Shown: piece by piece, positions 1 through 9,037 of the stretch
Numbering within the stretch: position 1 is the stretch's first letter
How the letters are laid out: each line of letters opens with the position of its first letter
Source: Pseudomonadota bacterium
Lineage (GTDB): Bacteria; Pseudomonadota; Gammaproteobacteria; Steroidobacterales; Steroidobacteraceae
NCBI GenBank assembly: GCA_018241525.1
Contig: JAFEDR010000012.1
Coordinates: forward strand, 124,001-188,000
DNA length: 64,000 nt
Direction: 5' to 3'
Notes under the pieces: generated by a model
The model's input: only the letters and a program-made list of their open reading frames with translations
Told to the model about the DNA's origin: nothing
Database searches by the model: none
Translations under genes and position numbers: made by a program

Positions 1-281
1 GCAAGCCGACCAGTCACGCGGCGCCGACCTACGTGGTCGACGGCGTGATCCATTACTGCGTGACGAACATGCCGGGCGCCGTGCCGCGCACCTCGACCTT
101 CGCGCTGACGAACGCGACGCTGCCTTACGTGCGCGCGCTCGCCGAGCTCGGCTGGGAGAAGGCGCTGTCACGCGACCCGGGTTTCGCCCGCGGCCTCAAC
201 GTGCACGCCGGCCGGATCACCCACGAGGCGGTCGCGCGCGACCTCGGCCTCGCGTTCCAGCCCGAGGCGCTGCGCGCCTGA
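1..281 (+). CDS. ald: Alanine dehydrogenase, C-terminal part (cut by the window edge)
   Basis: The frame enters at base 3 and ends at a TGA at 279-281, leaving 92 residues. The strings TYVVDGVIHY, NMPGAVPRTSTFAL and TNATLPY are the conserved C-terminal part of NAD-dependent L-alanine dehydrogenase, which interconverts alanine with pyruvate and ammonia in the cytoplasm. Roughly the first 280 residues, including the substrate site and most of the Rossmann domain, lie outside the window. The gene converges on slyD, with a strong hairpin between the two stops. The family assignment is firm; nothing can be said about its start or promoter. Confidence 0.93.
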   Translation, partial: KPTSHAAPTYVVDGVIHYCVTNMPGAVPRTSTFALTNATLPYVRALAELGWEKALSRDPGFARGLNVHAGRITHEAVARDLGLAFQPEALRA

Positions 282-288
282 GGCCGGT

Positions 289-318
289 CCGCGGCGTCCG
301 CCTGCGCGGACGCCGCGG
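289..318. terminator. Strong hairpin between convergent ald and slyD
   Basis: A perfect 13-bp inverted repeat (289-301 with 306-318) surrounds a 4-base CTGC loop, directly after the ald stop and just before the slyD stop on the other strand. No U-tract follows in either direction, so it is not a textbook intrinsic terminator. Its position between converging genes and its perfect stem make a bidirectional terminator or mRNA 3'-end protector the likely role. Confidence 0.7.
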
Positions 319-323
319 TGCCT

Positions 324-809
324 TCAATCGTGGTGGTGGTGGCCGTCGGGGCCGTGCACGTGGCCGTGTGCGAGCTCCTCTTCGCTCGCCGCGCGCACCT
401 CGGCGATCTCGACGTCGAAGTGCAGCTGCTGACCGGCGAGCGGGTGGTTGCCGTCGACGGTGACCATGTCGCCGGCGACGCGTGTCACGACAACCTGCCG
501 CGGGCCCTGCTCGGTCTGCGCCGTGAAGCGCATGCCGGCGCGCACGTCGGCGCCCTGGAACGCGCGCCGCGGCACCTGCTGGATCAGGGTCTGGTCGTGC
601 TCGCCGTAGCCCTTGGCGGGCGGTACCGAGACCGCGACCCGGTCGCCCGCAGACTTGCCCTCGAGCGCCTCCTCGAGGCCGCCGATGATGTTGCCGCCGC
701 CGTGCAGGTAGGCGAGCGGCTCGCCGCCGGCCGAGCTGTCGAGCACCTCGCCCGCGTCGTTCTTGAGCGTGTAATGGATCGTGACGACGGTGTCGCGCGC
801 AACTAGCAT
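324..809 (-). CDS. slyD: FKBP-type peptidyl-prolyl isomerase SlyD
   Basis: This 161-residue protein is a cytoplasmic prolyl cis-trans isomerase and chaperone of the SlyD type. The FKBP fold is split: the N-terminal part (DTVVTIHYTLKNDAGEVLDSS, EGKSAGDRVAVSVPPAKGYG) and the strands near residues 120-140 flank an insert-in-flap domain at about 70-120 (QQVPRRAF onward). The tail is short and histidine-rich (HGHVHGPDGHHHHD), which in this family binds nickel and links SlyD to metalloenzyme maturation. The tail is shorter and poorer in Cys than that of E. coli SlyD, so metal capacity may be reduced. It is divergent from rraA with a 47-base gap and convergent with ald. Confidence 0.95.
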   Translation of the reverse strand: MLVARDTVVTIHYTLKNDAGEVLDSSAGGEPLAYLHGGGNIIGGLEEALEGKSAGDRVAVSVPPAKGYGEHDQTLIQQVPRRAFQGADVRAGMRFTAQTEQGPRQVVVTRVAGDMVTVDGNHPLAGQQLHFDVEIAEVRAASEEELAHGHVHGPDGHHHHD

Positions 810-856
810 GTCGGGGCCTCGGCCGATGGGGCGGGCAGTGTAGCGCCTGGGGGACT

Positions 857-1342
857 GTGCGGATGGGCTTTCGAACGACGGATTTGCTCGATGCGCACCC
901 GGCCCTCGAGGCCTGCGACGCGGGACTCGCGCACTACGGCGGCGTCCGCCGCTTCCAGGGCGAGGTGACGACGGTACGCTGCTTCGAGGACAACTCGCGG
1001 GTTCGCGAGCTGCTGAAGTCGCCGGGCCAGGGACGCGTGCTGGTCATCGACGGCGGCGGCTCGCGGCGCTGCGCGCTGGTCGGCGACCTGCTCGCGGCCG
1101 CCGGCCACGAGAACGGCTGGGCAGGCATCGTCGTCGCCGGCTGCGTGCGCGACAGCGCGGCGCTCGCGGCGCTGCCGATCGGCGTGCTCGCGCTCGGCCT
1201 GCAGCCGCGGCGCAGCGAGAAGCACGACCAGGGCGTCGTCGGCGTGCCCGTCGAGATCCTGGGCGCCCGCGTCGTGCCAGGCGCGTTCGCCTACGCCGAC
1301 GAAGACGGTGTCGTTTTCTCGCAACAGCGACTCACCGACTGA
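857..1342 (+). CDS. rraA: RraA family protein, regulator of RNase E activity
   Basis: This 161-residue protein matches RraA along its full length: TTDLLDAHP, CFEDNSRVRELL, VLVIDGGGSRRCALVGD, GIVVAGCVRDSAAL and GLQPRRSEKHDQG are family landmarks. In E. coli RraA is a trimer that binds RNase E and restrains mRNA decay; related proteins are 4-hydroxy-4-methyl-2-oxoglutarate aldolases, and the DGGGSR and GCVRD motifs belong to the shared fold. The frame opens at a GTG (857), with an ATG two codons later at 863; neither has a clear ribosome site, so the start is uncertain by two residues. It is divergent from slyD and 61 bases upstream of the kinase gene. Confidence 0.93.
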   Translation: MRMGFRTTDLLDAHPALEACDAGLAHYGGVRRFQGEVTTVRCFEDNSRVRELLKSPGQGRVLVIDGGGSRRCALVGDLLAAAGHENGWAGIVVAGCVRDSAALAALPIGVLALGLQPRRSEKHDQGVVGVPVEILGARVVPGAFAYADEDGVVFSQQRLTD

Positions 1343-1403
1343 CGGAGATCCCTGACGCCGGCGGCACGGAGGCCCGTGCTAAGTTGCTGCCGAGGGGGTC
1401 TCG

Positions 1404-4400
1404 ATGTTCTCCGGGTGGCTGCTGTCCGCGCTCGCGGTCGCCTATCTCGCGCTGTTGTTCGCGATCGCCTTCTATGGCGACACGCGGCGCGTCTACCCGC
1501 TGAACGCGCGCCTGCGCCCGCTGATCTACAGCCTCGCGCTCGGCGTCTACTGCACGACCTGGACCTTCTTCGGTGCCGTCGGCACCGCGGTGCGCGAGGG
1601 CTGGTCGTTCCTGCCGATCTACCTCGGCCCGGCACTCCTGTTCCTCGTCGGCGCGCCGTACGTGGCGCGCCTCGTCGAGGTCGCGCGTGCCCGCAACATC
1701 ACCTCGATCGCCGACTTCGTCTCCTCGCGTTTCGGCAAGAGCCCGGGTCTCGCCGCGCTCGTCTCGCTGCTGGCGCTCTTTGCCGCGGTGCCGTACCTCG
1801 CGCTGCAGTACAAGGCCGTCGCCGCGAGCGTCGACGTGCTGACCGGCACCTCCGGCGGCGGCTCGCCGTGGGGGATCGATACGGCGCTTGGCATCGCGCT
1901 GCTGATGGCGCTGTTCGCGGCGCTGTTCGGCACGCGCCGCGTCGCCGCCTCCGAGCACCACGAGGGGCTGATGCTCGCGATCGCCTTCGAGTCGCTGGTG
2001 AAGCTGTGCGCGTTCGTCGCCGTCGGTCTCTACGCGTGGCGCTCGCTCGGGCCGCTGCCGACGCGCATGAACCGCATCGTCGGCGCGGTGCAGGGTGGCT
2101 TCGACGCCGACTTCGTCGCGACCACGCTGCTCGGCGCGGCCGCCGTCGTCTGCCTGCCCCGGCAGTTCCAGGTGGCCGCCGTCGAGTGCGCCGAGCCCGG
2201 CGACCTCAGGCGGGCGCGCTGGCTGTTCCCGCTCTACCTCGCGCTCTTCTCGGTGTTCGTGCTGCCGATCGCCGCGCTCGGCGTCGCGAGCGGCGGCGAG
2301 CTCGTCAGCCGCCCGGACACGCTGGTGTTGACGCTGCCGATGGCCGGCGGTGCGCCGTGGCTCGCGGTGCTGGCGTTCCTCGGCGGCCTGTCGGCCGCGA
2401 CCGCGATGGCGGTGGTCGCGAGCCTCGCGCTCGCGACGATGGTGACGCACGACCTGATCGTGCCGGCGCTCTGGCGCACGCGGCTCGCGCGCACCGTCGA
2501 TCTCGGCGGGCGGATCCTCTGGCTGCGGCGCGTCGCGATCTTCGCGCTGGCGCTGCTCGCCTATGGGTACCACCGGTACGTCGGCGAGCCGGCGAGCCTC
2601 GCCTCGATCGGGCTGCTGGCCTTCGCGGCGGTGGCGCAGTTCGTGCCCGGCATCGTCGCGGGGCTGTGGTGGCGTGGCGCCACCCGTGAGGGCGTCTTCT
2701 GGGGCCTGTGCGCGGGCGCGCTGCTCTGGGGCTACACGCTGATGCTGCCGGGCCTGCTGGCACCGACGAGCCCGCTGCTGGTGGCGGGCCCGTTCGGGAT
2801 CCACTGGCTGCGGCCGCACGCGCTCTGGGGGCTCGAGGGGCTCGGGCCGGTCGCGCAGGGCGCGCTGTGGGCGCTCTCAGCCAACATCGCGCTGCTGGTC
2901 GTGATCTCGTTGCGCCGCGGCACGACGCTGCAGGAGCGGCTCGCCGCCAAGTCGTTCATCGGCCCGCCCGGCACGAGCCCAGGCCGCGGTGTCAGCCATG
3001 CGCGGGTCGGCGACCTCGAGGCGCTGGCCGCGCGCATCGTCGGCGCCGCCGCCGCGCGGCGGATGCTGGTCGAGCACGCCGCCCGCGCGCGGCGCGCCGT
3101 GCCGCGCGCCGGGGATGCGGCCGATCGCGGCCTGCTGCAGCACGTCGAGCGCGAGCTCGCCGGCTCGGTCGGGGCCTCGACGGCGCGGCTGCTGATGACG
3201 CACGCGCTGCGGCGGCGCGGCCTCGAGGTCGACGAGGTCGCCGAGCTCCTCGACGAAACCTCGCAGGAGCTGAGTTTCAGCAGGCAGCTGCTGCAGGCGA
3301 CGATGGAGAACGTCGCGCAGGGCATCAGCGTGGTCGACGCCGACATGCGCCTGGTCGCGTGGAACCGCCGCTACACGGAGATGTTCGAGTACCCGGACGG
3401 CTTCATCTACGTCGGTCGCGACGCCGCCGAGGTGATCCGCTGGAACGCCGAGCGCGGCGAGTGTGGTCCGGGCGACGCCGAGGAGCACGTCCGCAAGCGG
3501 CTCACCTACATGCGCGCCGGCAGTGCCTACGTGATCCAGCGCGAACGCCAGAACGGCCGCGTCTACGAGATCCGCGGCCAGCCGCTGCCGGGCGGCGGCT
3601 TCGTCACCACCTACACCGACATCACCGAGTTCAAGCGCACCGAACGCGAGCTGCGCGACTCGAAGCTCGAGCTCGAGACCCGGGTCGAGGAACGCACGGT
3701 CGAGCTCAAGCGCGCGCTCGCCGCGCAGCAGGCGGCCAAGCGCCTCGCCGAGGAGGCCAACGCCAGCAAGACGCGCTTCTTCGCGGCGGCGAGCCACGAC
3801 CTGCTGCAGCCGCTCAACGCGGCGCGGCTGTTCGCCTCGGCACTCGCGGTCGAGGCCGGCGGCGACCGCGGCCTCGAGGAGATCGCGGCGCGCATCGACA
3901 GCTCGATGCGGGCCGCGGAGGACCTGCTCGACAGCCTGCTCGACGTCGCCAAGCTCGACAGCGGCGCGCTCCGGCCCGAGCGGACCGCATTCCCGGTGGC
4001 CGAACTGCTCGCCGATCTCGAGCGGCAGTTCGCGCCGGTGGCGGCGGCGCGCGGGCTGTCGCTCGCGGTCGTGCCGACCCGCGCATTGGTGCACACCGAC
4101 CGCGTGCTGCTGCGCCGCATCCTGCAGAACTACCTCGCGAATGCGCTGCGCTACACGCGCCGCGGCGGCGTGGTGCTCGGCTGCCAGCGCCGCGGTTCGG
4201 ACCTGCTGATCCGCGTCTGCGACACGGGTCCCGGCATCGCCGAGCACCAGCGCGGCACGATCTTCGGCGAGTTCACGCGCCTCGAGCGCGCCTCGCCCTG
4301 GGGCGAGAAGGGCCTCGGACTGGGGCTGTCGATCTGCGATCGCATCGCGCGCCTGCTCGGCCATCCGCTCGACCTGCGCTCGCGGCCGGGCCATGGCTCG

Positions 4401-4883
4401 AGCTTCGGCGTGCGCGTGCCGCGCGCCAGCGTCGCGTTCGTGCCGGTGCGGCCGGAAAGCGCGCGCGAGAGCGGCGCGGCGCTGCCGGGGCTGACGGTGC
4501 TCTGCGTCGACAACGAGCCGGCGATCCTCGACGGCATGGCGGCGCTGCTCGGCCGCTGGGGCATCGACGTGCGCCGCGCGCGCGATGCGGCCGAGGCGCG
4601 CGCGGCCCACGCCGCCGGCGGCATCGACCTCGTGCTCGCGGACTTCCACCTGGGGGACGGGCCGGACGGCCTCGCGATGCTCGCCGAGCTCGGCGAGGCG
4701 TCGGGCGCGCCGCTGACCGCCGCGCTGATCACGGCCGACAACGACCCGGCGCTCGCAGCCCGCGCGCGCGCGCTCGGCTGGCCGGTGCTGCGCAAGCCGG
4801 TCAAGCCCGCGGCGCTGCGCGCCTTCCTGGACTCGGCGCGCGCGCGCGGCGTCGTGGCTCGGGCGCGCGCCGCGCAGGGTTGA
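1404..4883 (+). CDS. crbS: CrbS/MxtR-like hybrid sensor kinase with sodium/solute-symporter sensor domain
   Basis: A 1159-residue hybrid histidine kinase. Residues about 1-500 form a multi-pass membrane domain resembling the sodium/solute symporter (SSS) family; a linker and a PAS domain (about 628-745) follow, then a coiled coil, a HisKA domain with phospho-His798 (AAASHDLLQPLN), an ATPase domain with DTGPGIA and GLGLGLSICDRIA, and a C-terminal receiver (about 1030-1145) with phospho-Asp1080 (VLADFHLGD). This architecture is that of CrbS (Vibrio) and MxtR (Pseudomonas), which with CrbR/ErdR switch on acs. Here acs and a matching LuxR-type regulator lie within 4 kb, so acetate control is the best inference. 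The start ATG follows GAGGGGG. Confidence 0.9.
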   Translation: MFSGWLLSALAVAYLALLFAIAFYGDTRRVYPLNARLRPLIYSLALGVYCTTWTFFGAVGTAVREGWSFLPIYLGPALLFLVGAPYVARLVEVARARNITSIADFVSSRFGKSPGLAALVSLLALFAAVPYLALQYKAVAASVDVLTGTSGGGSPWGIDTALGIALLMALFAALFGTRRVAASEHHEGLMLAIAFESLVKLCAFVAVGLYAWRSLGPLPTRMNRIVGAVQGGFDADFVATTLLGAAAVVCLPRQFQVAAVECAEPGDLRRARWLFPLYLALFSVFVLPIAALGVASGGELVSRPDTLVLTLPMAGGAPWLAVLAFLGGLSAATAMAVVASLALATMVTHDLIVPALWRTRLARTVDLGGRILWLRRVAIFALALLAYGYHRYVGEPASLASIGLLAFAAVAQFVPGIVAGLWWRGATREGVFWGLCAGALLWGYTLMLPGLLAPTSPLLVAGPFGIHWLRPHALWGLEGLGPVAQGALWALSANIALLVVISLRRGTTLQERLAAKSFIGPPGTSPGRGVSHARVGDLEALAARIVGAAAARRMLVEHAARARRAVPRAGDAADRGLLQHVERELAGSVGASTARLLMTHALRRRGLEVDEVAELLDETSQELSFSRQLLQATMENVAQGISVVDADMRLVAWNRRYTEMFEYPDGFIYVGRDAAEVIRWNAERGECGPGDAEEHVRKRLTYMRAGSAYVIQRERQNGRVYEIRGQPLPGGGFVTTYTDITEFKRTERELRDSKLELETRVEERTVELKRALAAQQAAKRLAEEANASKTRFFAAASHDLLQPLNAARLFASALAVEAGGDRGLEEIAARIDSSMRAAEDLLDSLLDVAKLDSGALRPERTAFPVAELLADLERQFAPVAAARGLSLAVVPTRALVHTDRVLLRRILQNYLANALRYTRRGGVVLGCQRRGSDLLIRVCDTGPGIAEHQRGTIFGEFTRLERASPWGEKGLGLGLSICDRIARLLGHPLDLRSRPGHGSSFGVRVPRASVAFVPVRPESARESGAALPGLTVLCVDNEPAILDGMAALLGRWGIDVRRARDAAEARAAHAAGGIDLVLADFHLGDGPDGLAMLAELGEASGAPLTAALITADNDPALAARARALGWPVLRKPVKPAALRAFLDSARARGVVARARAAQG

Positions 4884-4952
4884 ACGGTCGGATCGGCCCC
4901 CGGTGCGCCGCCAGGATCGCGTCACCCCGGGCGGGCGGACGCGCGCGCGAGC

Positions 4953-5636
4953 CTACTGCAGCTGCACGTACTTCGAGTACTCGGCGATGTCCCAGCCTTC
5001 GCTCGAGAGGTCGATGACGACCTGCCGCACCTTGCTGTCGTCGCCCTTGAGGTTGGGCGCGATCGTCGGGAACGCCGCCTGCACGTCCGGGTTGCGGGCC
5101 CAGTCCTCGACGAGGCCGGTCTTGACCGTGTAGTAGACGAAGGCCGCCTGGTATTCGCCCAGCGCGACCGGCCCCTTCCACTTCACGATCCTGTCGAGCT
5201 CGCCACGCGCGTAGCAGATCGCCGGCCCCTGCGACGCGGCCTGGCCCTTCGCGGTGCGCCGGAACGTGATCGTGTGTCGCGTCTTGTCGTTCTGGGTGCG
5301 CGTCGACTCGGTGCCGGCGACGAGGCCGACGGCTTCGAGCGCCTTCAGCTGCTTCAGTCGGTTGGATCCCGGCAGCGGCACGTCGTTCTCCTGATCCGCG
5401 TTCAGCTCGACGGTTTCGGTGACGTTGTCACCGAAGCCGAACAGCGGCGGCAGGCAGATGTTTGGCCCCGCTCGCGAGCCGATGAACTTCTGCAGCACCT
5501 GCGTGAAGACCGGGCCGTACTCGGCCTTCGCGCGGCTGTTGTATTTGGTGGCCGGTGGCGCTTCGCCGGCACTCGCGAGCGCCGGGACGCCCACCAGCAG
5601 CAGCACGCGCAGCCACTTCCGGATCTCGATCGTCAT
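4953..5636 (-). CDS. Secreted protein of unknown function
   Basis: I do not recognise this 227-residue protein. It begins with a signal peptide (RKWLRVLLLVGVPALASAG), so it is probably periplasmic. The mature part is soluble, has two conserved-looking Cys (in NICLPP and AICYARGEL) and a C-terminal stretch DLSSEGWDIAEYSKYV. A longer frame runs upstream to 5678, but the ATG at 5636 has an AGCGAGG ribosome site seven bases away and begins directly with a good signal peptide, so I use it. It lies between the CrbS-like kinase (convergent) and crbR (same strand, 121 bases upstream). A role in acetate metabolism is not implied by sequence. Confidence 0.75.
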   Translation of the reverse strand: MTIEIRKWLRVLLLVGVPALASAGEAPPATKYNSRAKAEYGPVFTQVLQKFIGSRAGPNICLPPLFGFGDNVTETVELNADQENDVPLPGSNRLKQLKALEAVGLVAGTESTRTQNDKTRHTITFRRTAKGQAASQGPAICYARGELDRIVKWKGPVALGEYQAAFVYYTVKTGLVEDWARNPDVQAAFPTIAPNLKGDDSKVRQVVIDLSSEGWDIAEYSKYVQLQ

Positions 5637-5757
5637 GCGGACCTCGCTGTTTGAGCGCCGCGCGCGGACGTGGTTCATGGCACCGTACGGGGGATGCTAC
5701 GCGAGTCGCCGGCGGCCGGCGCAGCGCTCGCGGCGCGGCCGGGACCGTGGTCGTCGG

Positions 5758-6435
5758 TCACGCATCCGCCTCGTCCGGTGCGGCCCGCAGGCTGCCATGG
5801 TCGATCGCCAGGCGACCGACGCGCAGGACCGCCTGCGTGCGATTGGCGACGCCGAGCTTGCGCAGCACGGCAGTGACGTGTGCCTTGACGGTCGCCTCCG
5901 AGACGTCCAGCTCGAAGGCGATCTGCTTGTTGAGCAGGCCCGACAGCAGCATGCTGAGCACGCGGAACTGCTGCGGCGTGAGGTCGGCGAGCCGCGCCGC
6001 GATCTCGAGGTCCGCCGACTCGCTGCCGGGTGCCGGCGGCCGGTAGTCGGGCGGCGCGATCAGCTCGCCCTGCAGCACCGCCTCGACGCCGGCGCCGATC
6101 GCGCTGGCGTCGGAGGATTTCGGGATGAAGCCCTGCGCGCCGTACGAGAAGGCGCGGGCGATCGTCGGCGCATCGGCGGTCGCCGAGACGATCACGACCG
6201 GCAGCTGCGGGCGCGAGCCGCGCACGTGGGCGAGGGCGCTGAAGCCATGCGCACCCGGCATGTCGAGGTCGAGCAGCAGCACGTCGGCCTCGGGGTGGTG
6301 CTCGACGGCCTCGAGCAGTGTCGCGACGCTGTCCGCCTCGACGAACTCCGCGTCGCTGATCGCGGCCGCGACCGCGCCCCGCAGCGCGGCGCGAAACAGC
6401 GGATGATCGTCCGCGATCAGGATCGTGCGGCCCAC
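5758..6435 (-). CDS. crbR: LuxR/NarL-family response regulator, CrbR/ErdR-like
   Basis: A 225-residue response regulator: receiver at about 1-120 with acid pair Asp9/Asp10 and phospho-Asp56 (LLLDLDMPG), then a GerE-type helix-turn-helix at about 150-212 (LTPQQFRVLSMLLSGLLNKQIA, SEATVKAHVTAVLRKLGVANRT). It starts 12 bases downstream of the acs stop on the same strand, so acs and crbR look like one operon. Regulators of this type paired with SSS-domain kinases (CrbR in Vibrio, ErdR in Pseudomonas) activate acs, which would make this a positive loop. The partner kinase is most likely the hybrid kinase ending at 4883. The palindromes at 8480-8520 are the natural candidate binding sites. Confidence 0.88.
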   Translation of the reverse strand: MGRTILIADDHPLFRAALRGAVAAAISDAEFVEADSVATLLEAVEHHPEADVLLLDLDMPGAHGFSALAHVRGSRPQLPVVIVSATADAPTIARAFSYGAQGFIPKSSDASAIGAGVEAVLQGELIAPPDYRPPAPGSESADLEIAARLADLTPQQFRVLSMLLSGLLNKQIAFELDVSEATVKAHVTAVLRKLGVANRTQAVLRVGRLAIDHGSLRAAPDEADA

Positions 6436-6447
6436 GATCGGCGTCCG

Positions 6448-8388
<1,941 letters not shown>

Positions 8389-8479
8389 GACGCGATCCCC
8401 CACGGACAACACGGGTCGCCGGGACCCGCGGTCCCGCGCCCTGACGGGCTACTTCTAGCACGCGGCCCCGCAGCCGGGG

Positions 8480-8495
8480 TTCGACCTTGGTCGAA
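8480..8495. promoter_or_regulatory. Perfect palindrome, candidate CrbR operator
   Basis: TTCGACCTTGGTCGAA is a perfect inverted repeat (7-base arms, 2-base centre), centred about 100 bases before acs and 218 before DUF485. Dimeric LuxR/NarL-type regulators bind such sites. Binding by the CrbR-like regulator encoded at the end of the acs operon is inferred from position only. Confidence 0.6.
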
Positions 8496-8504
8496 GCCGG
8501 TCCC

Positions 8505-8520
8505 TACGACCTTTGGCTAA
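8505..8520. promoter_or_regulatory. Second, imperfect copy of the acs-actP operator
   Basis: TACGACCTTTGGCTAA shares the CGACCTT core with the perfect palindrome and lies 25 bp (core to core) from it, so both would be on roughly the same DNA face if bound. The right arm is degenerate. It may be a weaker second binding site. Confidence 0.4.
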
Positions 8521-8705
8521 TGTCCGGTCGCGGCCGCCGGGGGGCAGCATCCCCGCGGATCGTTCATGATTCGGGCGCCCGGCTCAAGCCGCACTGTCCG
8601 CAACCGGCGGTGCGGCGGCCGCGACGCCGCCCGCCGGCCCCGGATCCGGGTTCGTGCGGGTGGGTCGGCCGGGCGGGAAGACCAACACGGGAGGGGGAAG
8701 AGACC

Positions 8706-9032
8706 ATGGCGAAGTCGGACTCGATCGACTGGGCGGCGGTGATCGCCGACCCTCGGTTCCAGCAGTTGCACCGCAAGAAGATGGGCTTCCTCTGGGGCCT
8801 GATGACGTTCTCGGTCGTCTACTACTTCCTGCTGCCGGTCGGCGCGGCCTATTACCAGGACCTCTTCAAGGTCCAGGTCTGGGGCGTGATCAACGTCGGC
8901 CTGCTGTTCGCCCTGAGCGAGTTCGTGGTCGCATGGGCGATCGCGATCTACTACTCGCGGGTCGCGAACCGCGAATTCGACCGGCTCGCGGCGGAGATCG
9001 CCGCCGACTTCGCCAAGCGCACCGGAGGCTGA
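8706..9032 (+). CDS. DUF485 family membrane protein (YjcH-like), partner of ActP
   Basis: A 108-residue protein with two membrane segments (about residues 25-47 and 58-82), beginning with a soluble stretch containing DWAAVIADPRFQQLHRKK. This is the DUF485 family, in which YjcH is encoded between acs and actP in E. coli; its exact role in acetate symport is not settled. The ORF extends 73 codons upstream but ATG at 8706 follows a very strong GGGAGGGGGAAGAG ribosome site and starts the conserved part. It is the first gene of the rightward operon, with actP five bases downstream. Confidence 0.92.
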   Translation: MAKSDSIDWAAVIADPRFQQLHRKKMGFLWGLMTFSVVYYFLLPVGAAYYQDLFKVQVWGVINVGLLFALSEFVVAWAIAIYYSRVANREFDRLAAEIAADFAKRTGG

Positions 9033-9037
9033 CCGCC

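Larger units (their letters stand above)
8389..8705. promoter_or_regulatory. Divergent control region between acs and DUF485-actP
   Basis: This 317-base stretch holds no gene. It separates acs (leftward) from DUF485-actP (rightward) and contains the palindrome and half-palindrome listed separately. A weak leftward -10 candidate is TAGAAG read from 8457 to 8452 and a rightward one is TAATGT at 8518-8523. Each lies 22 bases from the edge of the 8480-8495 palindrome, so a bound activator would reach the -35 region on both sides. The part from about 8570 to 8690 is GC-rich with no clear signal, then the DUF485 ribosome site GGGAGGGGGAAGAG follows. Confidence 0.5.

Noticed and set aside
1332..4925. 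Long minus-strand frames (495 and 682 residues) opposite the hybrid kinase
   Set aside because: They are mirror frames of a clear kinase gene with Arg/Glu/Gln-rich composition and no start or ribosome site of quality.
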